64,000 nucleotides of DNA from Gandjariella thermophila (GTDB lineage Bacteria; Actinomycetota; Actinomycetes; Mycobacteriales; Pseudonocardiaceae): assembly GCF_005405885.1 (NCBI RefSeq), contig NZ_BJFL01000014.1, forward strand, positions 59,871-123,870, given 5' to 3'. Below are positions 44,811 to 53,288 of this stretch, piece after piece (position 1 is the stretch's first letter; the number at the start of each line of letters is the position of its first letter). The translations under genes and the position numbers were made by a program. The notes under the pieces were generated by a model. It searched no databases. It was given only the letters and a program-made list of their open reading frames with translations, and was not told the origin of the DNA.

Positions 44811-46190
44811 TCACTCCGGTTCCTTGCCGAACAGGGCGCGGGCGTCGCCCGCGGTCACCACCGACCCGGTCACCACGACGCCGGCGCCGGCCACCGGCTC
44901 CTCCGGGTCCTCGGTCCGCTCGGCGAGGTGCACCGCGGTCTCGATGGCGTCGGCCAGCCGCGGTTCCACCACGATCCGGTCCTCCCCGACGACCTCCTTG
45001 GCGATGCCGGCCAGCTCGTCCGGGTCCAGCGCGCGGGGCGAGGAGTTCGTGGTGAGCACGATCTCCGCGACCACCGGCTCCAGCGCGGCCAGGATGCCCC
45101 GGGCGTCCTTGCCGGCCAGCACGCCGACCACGCCGACCAGCCGGCGGAAGTGGAACTCGTCCTGCAACGCGGTGGCGAGGGCGCGCGCGCCGTGCTCGTT
45201 GTGCGCGGCGTCCACCAGCACGGTCGGCGCGGAACGGACCCGTTCCAGCCGGCCAGGCGTGGTCACCGAGGCGAACGCCTCGCGCACCGGGTCGATGGCC
45301 AGCTGCTTCTGCGCGCCGGCGCCGAAGAACGCCTCGGCGGCGGCCAGTGCCAGCGAGGCGTTGCGCGCCTGGTGCGCGCCGTGCAGCGGCAGGAAGATCT
45401 CGTCGTAGACGCCGCCGAGGCCCTGCAGCGCGAGCCGCTGGCCGCCGACCGCGATCTCCCGCTCCAGCACGCCGAACTCGGAGCCCTGCCTGGCCACCGT
45501 CGCGTCCACGTCCGCGCAGCGCTCCAGCACCACCCGGGCGGCCTCCGGGACCTGCTCGCCCATCACCGCGATCGCGCCCGGCTTGATGATCCCGGCCTTC
45601 TCCCCGGCGATACCGGCGATGTCGGAGCCGAGGAACTCGACGTGGTCGACGCCGATCGGGCAGATCACCGCCACCCGGCCGTCCGCGACGTTGGTGGTGT
45701 CCCACGATCCGCCCATGCCCACCTCGACCACGGCGGCCTCCACCGGGGCGTCCGCGAACGCGGCGAACGCCATCGCGGTGAGCACCTCGAACTTGGTCAG
45801 CGGCGGCCGCCCCTCGGCCCGCTCCCGATCGTCCAACATGGACACGTACGGTTCGACCTCGCGGTAGGTGGACACGTACAGCTCCGGGCTGATCGGGCCG
45901 CCGTCCACGCTGATCCGCTCGGTGGCCAACTGCAGGTGGGGGCTGGTGTACCGGCCGGTGCGCAGGCCGAGCCGGGTGAGCAGGGCGTCCAGCATGCGCG
46001 AGGTGGACGTCTTGCCGTTGGTGCCCGCGATGTGCAGCACCGGGTAGGTCCGCTGCGGGTCGCCCAGCAGGTGGACGAGCGCGGAGATCCGGTCCAGCCC
46101 CTTGACGATCTTGTTCTCGGGCCAGCGGGTGTCCAGCTCGGACTCGACCGCCCGCAGCGCCGCCAGCGCAGCGGGATCGGTACTCGGCAC
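44811..46190 (-). CDS. folC: Folylpolyglutamate synthase / dihydrofolate synthase
   Basis: A 459-residue Mur-ligase-fold enzyme that adds glutamate to folates. ATP loop HIAGTNGKTSTSRMLD, folate/Mg region TSPHLQLATERISVDG, VVEVGMGGSWDTTNV, HGAHQARNASLALAAAEAF and VLVDAAHNEHGARAL. GTG 46190 follows GGGAG. valS is normally immediately upstream on the same strand; here an HTH-STAND-WD40 gene and an oppositely oriented valS occupy that position. Confidence 0.96.
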   Translation of the reverse strand: MPSTDPAALAALRAVESELDTRWPENKIVKGLDRISALVHLLGDPQRTYPVLHIAGTNGKTSTSRMLDALLTRLGLRTGRYTSPHLQLATERISVDGGPISPELYVSTYREVEPYVSMLDDRERAEGRPPLTKFEVLTAMAFAAFADAPVEAAVVEVGMGGSWDTTNVADGRVAVICPIGVDHVEFLGSDIAGIAGEKAGIIKPGAIAVMGEQVPEAARVVLERCADVDATVARQGSEFGVLEREIAVGGQRLALQGLGGVYDEIFLPLHGAHQARNASLALAAAEAFFGAGAQKQLAIDPVREAFASVTTPGRLERVRSAPTVLVDAAHNEHGARALATALQDEFHFRRLVGVVGVLAGKDARGILAALEPVVAEIVLTTNSSPRALDPDELAGIAKEVVGEDRIVVEPRLADAIETAVHLAERTEDPEEPVAGAGVVVTGSVVTAGDARALFGKEPE

Positions 46191-46390
46191 GCTCGAACTC
46201 CCTCTCCGCGTCGACACCTTTCGTCGGCTTGCGAGTCTACGGCCGGCCGTTCTCCCGCTCCCGCCACCCAGGTCAGGCATGGTCACCCACTCCGGCGACC
46301 AGCGGGTTCAGCCGCTACCACATACCGTAACGTCTCACTACACACCGTTGTTTCCCGAGCGTTTCGGGGGTCGGAGGCGCGCGGGCGGAG

Positions 46391-46498
46391 ATGGTCGGGG
46401 GCTCCCTGATGCGTGCCTCAAGCCGCGGCAACCAACTGGTGCGCCTGGAGGACGCGATCGCGGTCGCGCGCGAACTCGCGGAAGGGAGGGCCACATGA
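46391..46498 (+). CDS. Short leader ORF overlapping the HTH-STAND-WD40 start
   Basis: A 35-codon frame from ATG 46391 whose last 20 residues are LVRLEDAIAVARELAEGRAT. Its TGA (46496-46498) overlaps the next ATG as ATGA. The same peptide end and the same stop/start overlap precede the GH3 gene at 7312. The gene after it is unrelated. The start is unsure; an ATG at 46409 is in frame. A leader or translational coupling element is inferred, not known. Confidence 0.5.
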   Translation: MVGGSLMRASSRGNQLVRLEDAIAVARELAEGRAT

Positions 46499-49400
46499 CC
46501 GAAAGCACCGCGCGGGTGCCGTTCGGCAGCGAGCTGCGCCGGCTGCGCGCGCAACGCGGGGTGTCGCTGGCCGGGCTGTCCCGGCTGGTGCACTACAGCA
46601 AGGGCTACCTGAGCAAGATCGAGAACGGGGACAAGCCGGTCACCATGGACGTGGCCCGCCGCTGCGACGCCGCGCTCGGCGCGGGCGGCAGCCTGCTCGC
46701 GCTGGTCGACGTGGTGCCCCGGCCGCGGGTCGGCGACCGGCCGGTGCCGCCCGTGGACGCCTGCCCGTATCGCGGCTTAGCCCCGTACGGGGCGGCGGAC
46801 GCCCGGTGGTTCTTCGGCCGCGAACGCGCCACCGCCACGCTGGTGGCCCGGCTGGCCGACCGGGTGCAGCGCGGTGGCCCGCTCGCCGTGGTGGCCCCTT
46901 CCGGGGCCGGCAAGACCTCTCTGCTGCACGCCGGCCTGCTGCCCGCGCTGACCCGCGGTTCGCTGCCGGCGCCCGGCTCCGCCGAGTGGCCGGTGGTCGC
47001 GTTCACCCCGACCGCCCACCCGGTCACCGAACTCGCCGGGCGGGTGGCCGAAGCCACCGGCTCCTCGGTGCCGGACGTGCTGGCGGAACTCGCCGCGGGG
47101 CCGCAGCGGTTCGCCGCCGTGCTGCGCGACCGCCCGACCGGGCCGGCTCCGGCCGGCAGCCGCCTGGTGCTGGTCGTCGACCAGTTCGAGGAGGTCTTCA
47201 CGCTGTGCGCGGACGATGGCGCGCGGCGGACCTTCGTGACCAGCCTGTGCGCGGCCGCCGGTACCGGCATCTCCCGGCACGACGACCCGCCGGCGCTGGT
47301 GGTGCTCGGCGTCCGGGCCGACCACTACGCCTCCTGCCTGGCCCACCCGCCGCTGGTGGCCGCGCTGCAGCAGGGGCACCTTCCGCTCGGCCCGATGAGT
47401 ACCGCGGAGCTGCGCTCGGCGATCGTCGAGCCGGCCCGGCTGGCCGGCCTGGAACTGGAGCCCGGCCTGGTCGAGCTGATCCTCGCCGACCTCGGCGAGG
47501 ACGGCCACCCGCCGGACGCCCTGCCGCCGCTCTCCCACGCGTTGTGGGCGTCCTGGCAGCGGCGGGACGGCCGCCGGCTGACCATGGCCGGCTACCAGGA
47601 CGCCGGCGGGGTTCCCGGCGCGCTGGCCAGCACCGCGGAGACCGCCTACGCCGGGCTCGCCACCGCCGAGCGCCCGCTGGTCCGCGAGCTGATGACACAG
47701 TTGGTCGCGGTACCCGAGGACGGCGACCCGGTGCGCCGCCGGGTCCCGCGCGGGGACCTGGAGCGGTTCGGCGGCGTGCTGGCCGCGCTGGTCTCGGCGG
47801 GCCTGGTGACCGTGTCCGGCGGCGAGGTGGAGATCACCCACGACGCGGTGCTGCGCGGCTGGCCCCGGCTGCGGGACTGGATCGAGGACGACCGCGCCGG
47901 CCGCCTGGCCCGCCGCCGGCTGGCCAGGGACGCGGTCGAGTGGCACGCCCACGGCCGCGATCCCGACCTGCTCTACCGGGGCGCCCGCCTGGCCACCGCC
48001 CGGGAGGGGACGGCGGCGGACGTGCTGCCGCCGGCCGAGCGGGAGTTCCTGGACGCGAGCCTGCGGCGGGAGCGCGGATGGCGCGGCGGCGGACAGGGGC
48101 GGGACCGGCTGTGGCGGCGGCTGGTGGCGGCCCTGGCGACGCTGCTGGTGCTCGCGCTGCTCGCCGGCGCGCTGGCGCTGCGGCACCGGCAACGCGCGCT
48201 GGACCAGCGGCGGCTCGCGCTGTCTGGTGAGCTGGCGGCCGAGGCGAGCATGCTGGCCGGCCAGCCGGACGCGGCGATGCTGCTCGCCGTCGAGGCCTAC
48301 CACCAGGCGCCCACCCGGGAGGCCAGGGGCGCGCTGCTGTCCACCCAGGCCCGGCTGTTCGCCGGCCGGCTGGCCGGGCACCAGGGGCCGGTGTACGGGG
48401 CGGCGTTCAGCCCGGACGGTGGGCTGCTGGCCACCGCCAGCGCCGACCACACCGTGCGGCTGTGGGACGTGGTGCAGCGGCGGCAGGTCGGCGACTTCAC
48501 CGGGCACACCGACGCCGTGGTCGGCGTCGCGTTCTCACCCGACGGGCACCTGCTGGCCAGCCTCGGCGCGGACCACACCGTGCGGCTGTGGGAGGTGGCC
48601 AGCCGGCGGCAGGTGGACACCCTGCCCGGGGCGGCCAGCCGGATGACCGGCGTGGCGTGGCGCCCCGACGGCCGCGCCCTCGCCGTGAGCGGCGAGGACC
48701 GCGTGGTGCGGCTGTGGGACGTCACCGCGCATCGCCTGCTCGGCGCGCTGGTGGGGCACGCGGACGCGGTCGAGGCGGTGGCGTGGAGCCCGGACGGGCG
48801 CACCCTGGCCACCGCCGGCGCTGACCGCACGGTGCGGCTGTGGGACGTGGCCGGTCGCGGCGAGATCGCCTCGCTGGTCGGCCACCCCGCCGCGGTGTAC
48901 GGGGTGGCGTGGAGCCCGGACGGGCGGACCCTGGCCAGCGCGGGCGGCGACGGCGCGGTGCGGCTGTGGGACGTTGCCACCCGGACGCCGCTGGCCAACC
49001 TTACCGGGCACACCGGCACGGTGTGGAGCGTGGCGTGGAGCCCGGACGGCACCACCCTGGCCACCGCCGGCGACGACCAGACCGCGCGGGTGTGGGACGT
49101 GGCCAGCCGGCACCAGTTGGTCACGCTGGCCGGCCACACCAGCGCGGTGCACATGGCCGCGTTCGCTCCCGACGGCCCGCTGCTGGCCACCACCAGCAGC
49201 GACGGCACCGCGGTGCTGTGGGACCTGCGGGCCTCCCTGCTGGTGGCCCACCCCAGCTCGGCGGTGTTCGCGGCGACCTTCCTGCCCGGCGGCCGCGGCC
49301 TGGCCACCGCCGGCGACGACGGCGCGTTACGGCTGTGGAACGTCACCGACCGCAGGCAGGCGGCGGTGCTGATCGGGCACACCGCACCGGTCCGCGCGGT

Positions 49401-50205
49401 GTCGGCGAGCGGCGACGGCCGGCTGCTGGCCAGCGCGGGCGACGACGGCACCGCCCGGCTGTGGGACGTGGCCAGCCGCGCCCCGGTGGCCACCCTCACC
49501 GGGCACGCCGGCCCGGTGCGGGCCGTGGCGTTCAGCCCGGACGGCCGGCTGCTGGCCACCGGCGGCGACGACGGCACCGCCCGCCTCTGGGACGTGGCCA
49601 CCCACCGCCTGCTCGCCACCCTGACCGGCCATGCCGGCCCGGTGTACGCGGCGGCGTTCAGCCCGGACGGCGAGACGCTGGCCACCGGCGGCCAGGACGG
49701 CACGGTGCGGCTGTGGGACGCCGAAGGGCGCCGCGAACTCGGCGCACTCGGCCGGCCCGGCGCGGTGCGCGCGATCGCCTGGAGCCCGGAGGGCGACCTG
49801 CTGGCCAGCGCGGGCGACGACCGGGCGATCACGCTGTGGGACATGGTCCGGCAGCGGCGGCTGGCCACCCTGGTCGGTCACTCCGCACCGGTCTACGCCA
49901 TGGCGTTCAGCCCGAACGGGCACCTGCTGGCCACCGCGGGTGCGGACCGGACCGCGAACCTGTGGCGGATCACCCGGCACCGCGAGCCGGCCACGCTCAC
50001 CGGGCACACCGGCCCGATCCGCGCGGTGGCCTTCGACTCCACCGGCAGCATGCTGGTCACCGCCAGCGAGGACGACACGATCCGGCTCTGGGACCCCAGC
50101 CCGGAACGCGTCACCACCTGGGCCTGCCGCATCCTCGGTCGCCCCGACCGGGCGCGCTGGGACCAGCTTCTCCCCGACGTCCCCTACCAGCCCGCATGCG
50201 GATGA
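46495..50205 (+). CDS. HTH-nSTAND NTPase-WD40 repeat protein
   Basis: A 1236-residue signalling protein. Residues 10-65 form an XRE-type helix-turn-helix (RGVSLAGLSRLVHYSKGYLS). The STAND NTPase starts with YRGLAPYGAADARWFFGRE, Walker A APSGAGKT (134-141) and Walker B-like LVLVVDQFEEVF. A membrane helix at about 541-562 (LVAALATLLVLALLAGALAL) is followed by fourteen WD40 repeats (about 625-1220), enough for two seven-blade propellers. The XRE-STAND-WD40 layout is known in actinobacteria and resembles NLR-like sensors, but ligands are unknown. ATG 46495 follows GAAGGGAGGG. Confidence 0.92.
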   Translation: MTESTARVPFGSELRRLRAQRGVSLAGLSRLVHYSKGYLSKIENGDKPVTMDVARRCDAALGAGGSLLALVDVVPRPRVGDRPVPPVDACPYRGLAPYGAADARWFFGRERATATLVARLADRVQRGGPLAVVAPSGAGKTSLLHAGLLPALTRGSLPAPGSAEWPVVAFTPTAHPVTELAGRVAEATGSSVPDVLAELAAGPQRFAAVLRDRPTGPAPAGSRLVLVVDQFEEVFTLCADDGARRTFVTSLCAAAGTGISRHDDPPALVVLGVRADHYASCLAHPPLVAALQQGHLPLGPMSTAELRSAIVEPARLAGLELEPGLVELILADLGEDGHPPDALPPLSHALWASWQRRDGRRLTMAGYQDAGGVPGALASTAETAYAGLATAERPLVRELMTQLVAVPEDGDPVRRRVPRGDLERFGGVLAALVSAGLVTVSGGEVEITHDAVLRGWPRLRDWIEDDRAGRLARRRLARDAVEWHAHGRDPDLLYRGARLATAREGTAADVLPPAEREFLDASLRRERGWRGGGQGRDRLWRRLVAALATLLVLALLAGALALRHRQRALDQRRLALSGELAAEASMLAGQPDAAMLLAVEAYHQAPTREARGALLSTQARLFAGRLAGHQGPVYGAAFSPDGGLLATASADHTVRLWDVVQRRQVGDFTGHTDAVVGVAFSPDGHLLASLGADHTVRLWEVASRRQVDTLPGAASRMTGVAWRPDGRALAVSGEDRVVRLWDVTAHRLLGALVGHADAVEAVAWSPDGRTLATAGADRTVRLWDVAGRGEIASLVGHPAAVYGVAWSPDGRTLASAGGDGAVRLWDVATRTPLANLTGHTGTVWSVAWSPDGTTLATAGDDQTARVWDVASRHQLVTLAGHTSAVHMAAFAPDGPLLATTSSDGTAVLWDLRASLLVAHPSSAVFAATFLPGGRGLATAGDDGALRLWNVTDRRQAAVLIGHTAPVRAVSASGDGRLLASAGDDGTARLWDVASRAPVATLTGHAGPVRAVAFSPDGRLLATGGDDGTARLWDVATHRLLATLTGHAGPVYAAAFSPDGETLATGGQDGTVRLWDAEGRRELGALGRPGAVRAIAWSPEGDLLASAGDDRAITLWDMVRQRRLATLVGHSAPVYAMAFSPNGHLLATAGADRTANLWRITRHREPATLTGHTGPIRAVAFDSTGSMLVTASEDDTIRLWDPSPERVTTWACRILGRPDRARWDQLLPDVPYQPACG

Positions 50206-50375
50206 TTTCCGAATCGACCCGGAAACCGGCGGCGCAGGCCAGTGCCCGGAAAAGGGTGTGAACCGCCCGTTACGCTAATCTTGCAGGCCAGGCGAGCCAC
50301 GTACGGGGGCGGTGATGGGCTCGCGTGGAGTCTGGTGCATCAACCGCGGTAGAAGCTGGATGAGGTGGCGAGCGC

Positions 50376-52919
50376 GTGTCCGAGACCACGCCGAACGTGC
50401 CCGACCGGCCGTCGCTGGACGGCCTGGACGCGAAGTGGGCTGACCGGTGGGAGCGGGCCGGTGTCTACCGGTTCCACGCCCCCGGTGACCGTGCGGCGGT
50501 ATTCTCCATCGACACGCCGCCGCCGACCGTCAGCGGGTCGCTGCACGTCGGCCACGTCTTCTCCTACACCCACACCGACATCATCGCGCGGTTCCAGCGG
50601 ATGCGCGGCAAGCACGTGTTCTACCCGATGGGGTGGGACGACAACGGCCTGCCCACCGAGCGGCGGGTGCAGAACTACTACGGGGTCCGCTGCGAGCCCA
50701 GCAAGCCCTACGACCCGGATTTCCGCGCGCCGGAGCCGGTGGGCAAGAAGGGCGACCGGGGAGTGCAGAGCATCTCCCGGCGCAACTTCGTCGAGCTGTG
50801 CGAGCAGTTGACCGCGCAGGACGAGAAGGCGTTCGAGGAGACCTGGCGCAAGCTCGGCCTGTCGGTGGACTGGTCGATGACGTACACCACCATCGGCCGG
50901 CACGCCCAGCGGGTGTCGCAGACCTCCTTCCTCCGGCTGCTGCGCGCCGGCGAGGCGTACCAGGCGGAGGCGCCCGTGCTGTGGGACGTCGGGTTCCGCA
51001 CCGCGGTGGCCCAGGCCGAACTGGAGGACCGGGACCACGCCGGCGCGTGGCACCGGGTGGCCTTCCACGGCCCGGGCGGGCAGCCGATCCACATCGAGAC
51101 CACCCGGCCCGAGCTGATCCCGGCGTGTGTCGCGCTGATCGCGCACCCGGACGACGAGCGCTACCAGGGCCTGTTCGGCGGCACGGTGCGCTCGCCGATC
51201 TTCGGGGTGGAGATCCCGGTGCTGGCGCACCCGGCGGCCGAGCCGGAGCGGGGCGCCGGCATCGCCATGTGCTGCACCTTCGGTGACCTCACCGACGTGC
51301 AGTGGTGGCGGGAGCTGAAGCTGCCCACCCGCACCGTCATCGGCCGCGACGGCCGCATCCTCGCCGACCCACCGTCCGGTTTGGACGATCCGGAGGGCCG
51401 CAAGGCGTACGCGGAACTGGCCGGCGCGACCGTGCACACCGCGCGGGAGCGCATCGTGGCCATGCTGCGCGAGTCCGGCGATCTGGACGGCGAACCACGG
51501 AAGACCGTGCGCCCGGTGAAGTTCTACGAGAAGGGCGACAAGCCGCTGGAGATCGTGTCCAGCCGGCAGTGGTTCATCCGCTCGATCGCGCACCAGGACG
51601 TGCTGCTGGAGCGCGGCGCCGAGCTGAACTGGCACCCGTCCTACATGAAGGCCCGCTACGACGACTGGGTGCGCGGTCTCAACGGCGACTGGCTGATCAG
51701 CCGGCAGCGGTTCTTCGGCGTGCCGTTCCCGGTGTGGTACCCCCTGGACGAGGCAGGCGAGCCGCGCTACGACGCGCCCATCCTGCCCAGCGAGGACGCG
51801 CTGCCCATCGACCCGTCCTCGGACACTCCGCCGGGCTACGCCGAGGACCAGCGCGGCCGGCCGGGCGGGTTCGTCGGCGACCCGGACGTGATGGACACCT
51901 GGGCGACATCCTCGCTCACCCCGCAGATCGCCTGCGGCTGGGAGACGGACCCGGAGCTGTACGCGCAGACCTTCCCGATGGACATGCGTCCCCAGGCGCA
52001 CGACATCATCCGCACCTGGCTGTTCGCCACGGTGCTGCGCGCCGAACTGGACGGGCACACGCTGCCCTGGAGGCACGCCACGCTGTCCGGCTGGATCCTG
52101 GACCCGGACCGCAAGAAGATGAGCAAGTCGAAGGGAAACGTGGTCACCCCGATCGACCTGCTCGAGCAGTTCAGCCCGGACGCGGTGCGCTACTGGGCGG
52201 CGAACGGGCGGCCCGGCACGGACACCGCGTTCGACCAGGGCCAGATGAAGATCGGCCGGCGGCTGGCCACCAAGCTGCTCAACGCCAGCAAGTTCGTGCT
52301 CGGCTTCCCCCGGCCGGCCGGCGGCGCGGCGTGCACCGAGGCGCTGGACCGGGCGATGCTGGCCGCGCTGGACGACGTGGTGCGGCAGGCCACAGAGGCG
52401 CTGGAGGCGTTCGAGTACACCAGCGCGCTGGAGCGCATCGAGCGGTTCTTCTGGTTCTTCTGCGACGACTACGTCGAGCTGGTCAAGCAGCGCGCCTACG
52501 ACGAGGCGGGCGGGCCGGCCACCGAGTCGGCGCGGCTGGCGCTGCGCACCGCGCTGTCCACGCTGCTGCGGCTGCTCGCGCCGTTCCTGCCGTACAGCGC
52601 GGAGGAGGCGTGGTCGTGGTGGCACGACGACTCGGTGCACACCAGCCCGTGGCCCACTCCCGGCGCCGCCGAGGGTGACGCGCGGGTCATCTCGCTGGCC
52701 AGCAGCACGATCAGCGCCATCCGCAAGGCCAAGTCGGACGCCAAGCGGTCGATGCGCGCCCCGGTCGAGTCGGTGCGCGTGGTCGGACCGCGCGGTGAGC
52801 TGCGCACCATCGAGACGATCTCCGGCGACCTGCGGGCCGCGGGCAACGTCGAGTCGCTGGAGCTGACCCCGGACGACGACCACGAGTTGCGCATCGAGGT
52901 CAGCCTCGCGGACGCCTGA
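50376..52919 (+). CDS. valS: Valine--tRNA ligase (HVGH/KMSKS type)
   Basis: An 847-residue class I aminoacyl-tRNA synthetase. HVGH at 57-60 (SGSLHVGHVFSYTHTD), the CP1 editing insertion (about 215-350) and KMSKS at 581-585, then the anticodon-binding helical domain. GWDDNGLPTERRVQNYYGVR and IETTRPELIPACVALIAHPD point to ValRS of the form also found in alphaproteobacteria, not the PPPNVTGSLHMGH form I recall for mycobacterial ValS. It starts at GTG 50376 with an SD-like GATGAGGTGG upstream. No T-box leader is visible. Plus strand, opposite to folC. Confidence 0.93.
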   Translation: MSETTPNVPDRPSLDGLDAKWADRWERAGVYRFHAPGDRAAVFSIDTPPPTVSGSLHVGHVFSYTHTDIIARFQRMRGKHVFYPMGWDDNGLPTERRVQNYYGVRCEPSKPYDPDFRAPEPVGKKGDRGVQSISRRNFVELCEQLTAQDEKAFEETWRKLGLSVDWSMTYTTIGRHAQRVSQTSFLRLLRAGEAYQAEAPVLWDVGFRTAVAQAELEDRDHAGAWHRVAFHGPGGQPIHIETTRPELIPACVALIAHPDDERYQGLFGGTVRSPIFGVEIPVLAHPAAEPERGAGIAMCCTFGDLTDVQWWRELKLPTRTVIGRDGRILADPPSGLDDPEGRKAYAELAGATVHTARERIVAMLRESGDLDGEPRKTVRPVKFYEKGDKPLEIVSSRQWFIRSIAHQDVLLERGAELNWHPSYMKARYDDWVRGLNGDWLISRQRFFGVPFPVWYPLDEAGEPRYDAPILPSEDALPIDPSSDTPPGYAEDQRGRPGGFVGDPDVMDTWATSSLTPQIACGWETDPELYAQTFPMDMRPQAHDIIRTWLFATVLRAELDGHTLPWRHATLSGWILDPDRKKMSKSKGNVVTPIDLLEQFSPDAVRYWAANGRPGTDTAFDQGQMKIGRRLATKLLNASKFVLGFPRPAGGAACTEALDRAMLAALDDVVRQATEALEAFEYTSALERIERFFWFFCDDYVELVKQRAYDEAGGPATESARLALRTALSTLLRLLAPFLPYSAEEAWSWWHDDSVHTSPWPTPGAAEGDARVISLASSTISAIRKAKSDAKRSMRAPVESVRVVGPRGELRTIETISGDLRAAGNVESLELTPDDDHELRIEVSLADA

Positions 52920-53288
52920 TCCGTGGGCGCCCGCGGCGCCAACCGTCTCAGACCGGTGCCGCGAACGCGGGTGGCGGCCGCCCTCCCCCGGACGGCCGCT
53001 ACCCGAAAGTCTGTGGCACAGCTCACAATTGCGTCCTGGGGTCGCTGCGTTCCCGCAGCACAACGTCGTGACCTCGCCCCACGTCAGGTGCGGCGATCGC
53101 GTGCTGCCGGCGGGCCTGAGCGCGGGGGCGCGTCGGCAGCACATCCCCGCGGGCCAGCGCCCGGCCACCGATGACGTCCCGCCGCGGCGTGCGCCGACCG
53201 CCTCGGGCGTCCGGCGGGCGAGGGACGCGGACAGTCGCCTGACCGGCGGGGCTTGGTGAACGGCGGCCGCCCGGCGGAGGATGTATCC
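52920..53288. other. 369-bp intergenic region after valS
   Basis: A short GCGGCCG hairpin (52974-52980 with 52993-52999) may terminate valS. The stretch CACAATTGCGTCC near 53024 is less GC-rich and could belong to the fdhF promoter. No gene or RNA recognised. Confidence 0.45.

Noticed and set aside
46102..46494. Longer N-terminus for the HTH-STAND-WD40 protein
   Set aside because: The open frame continues upstream across folC on the other strand but lacks an SD; ATG 46495 has GAAGGGAGGG and begins just before the HTH.
50206..50375. T-box leader before valS
   Set aside because: The 170-bp region lacks the conserved T-box bulge sequence and a stem I pattern.
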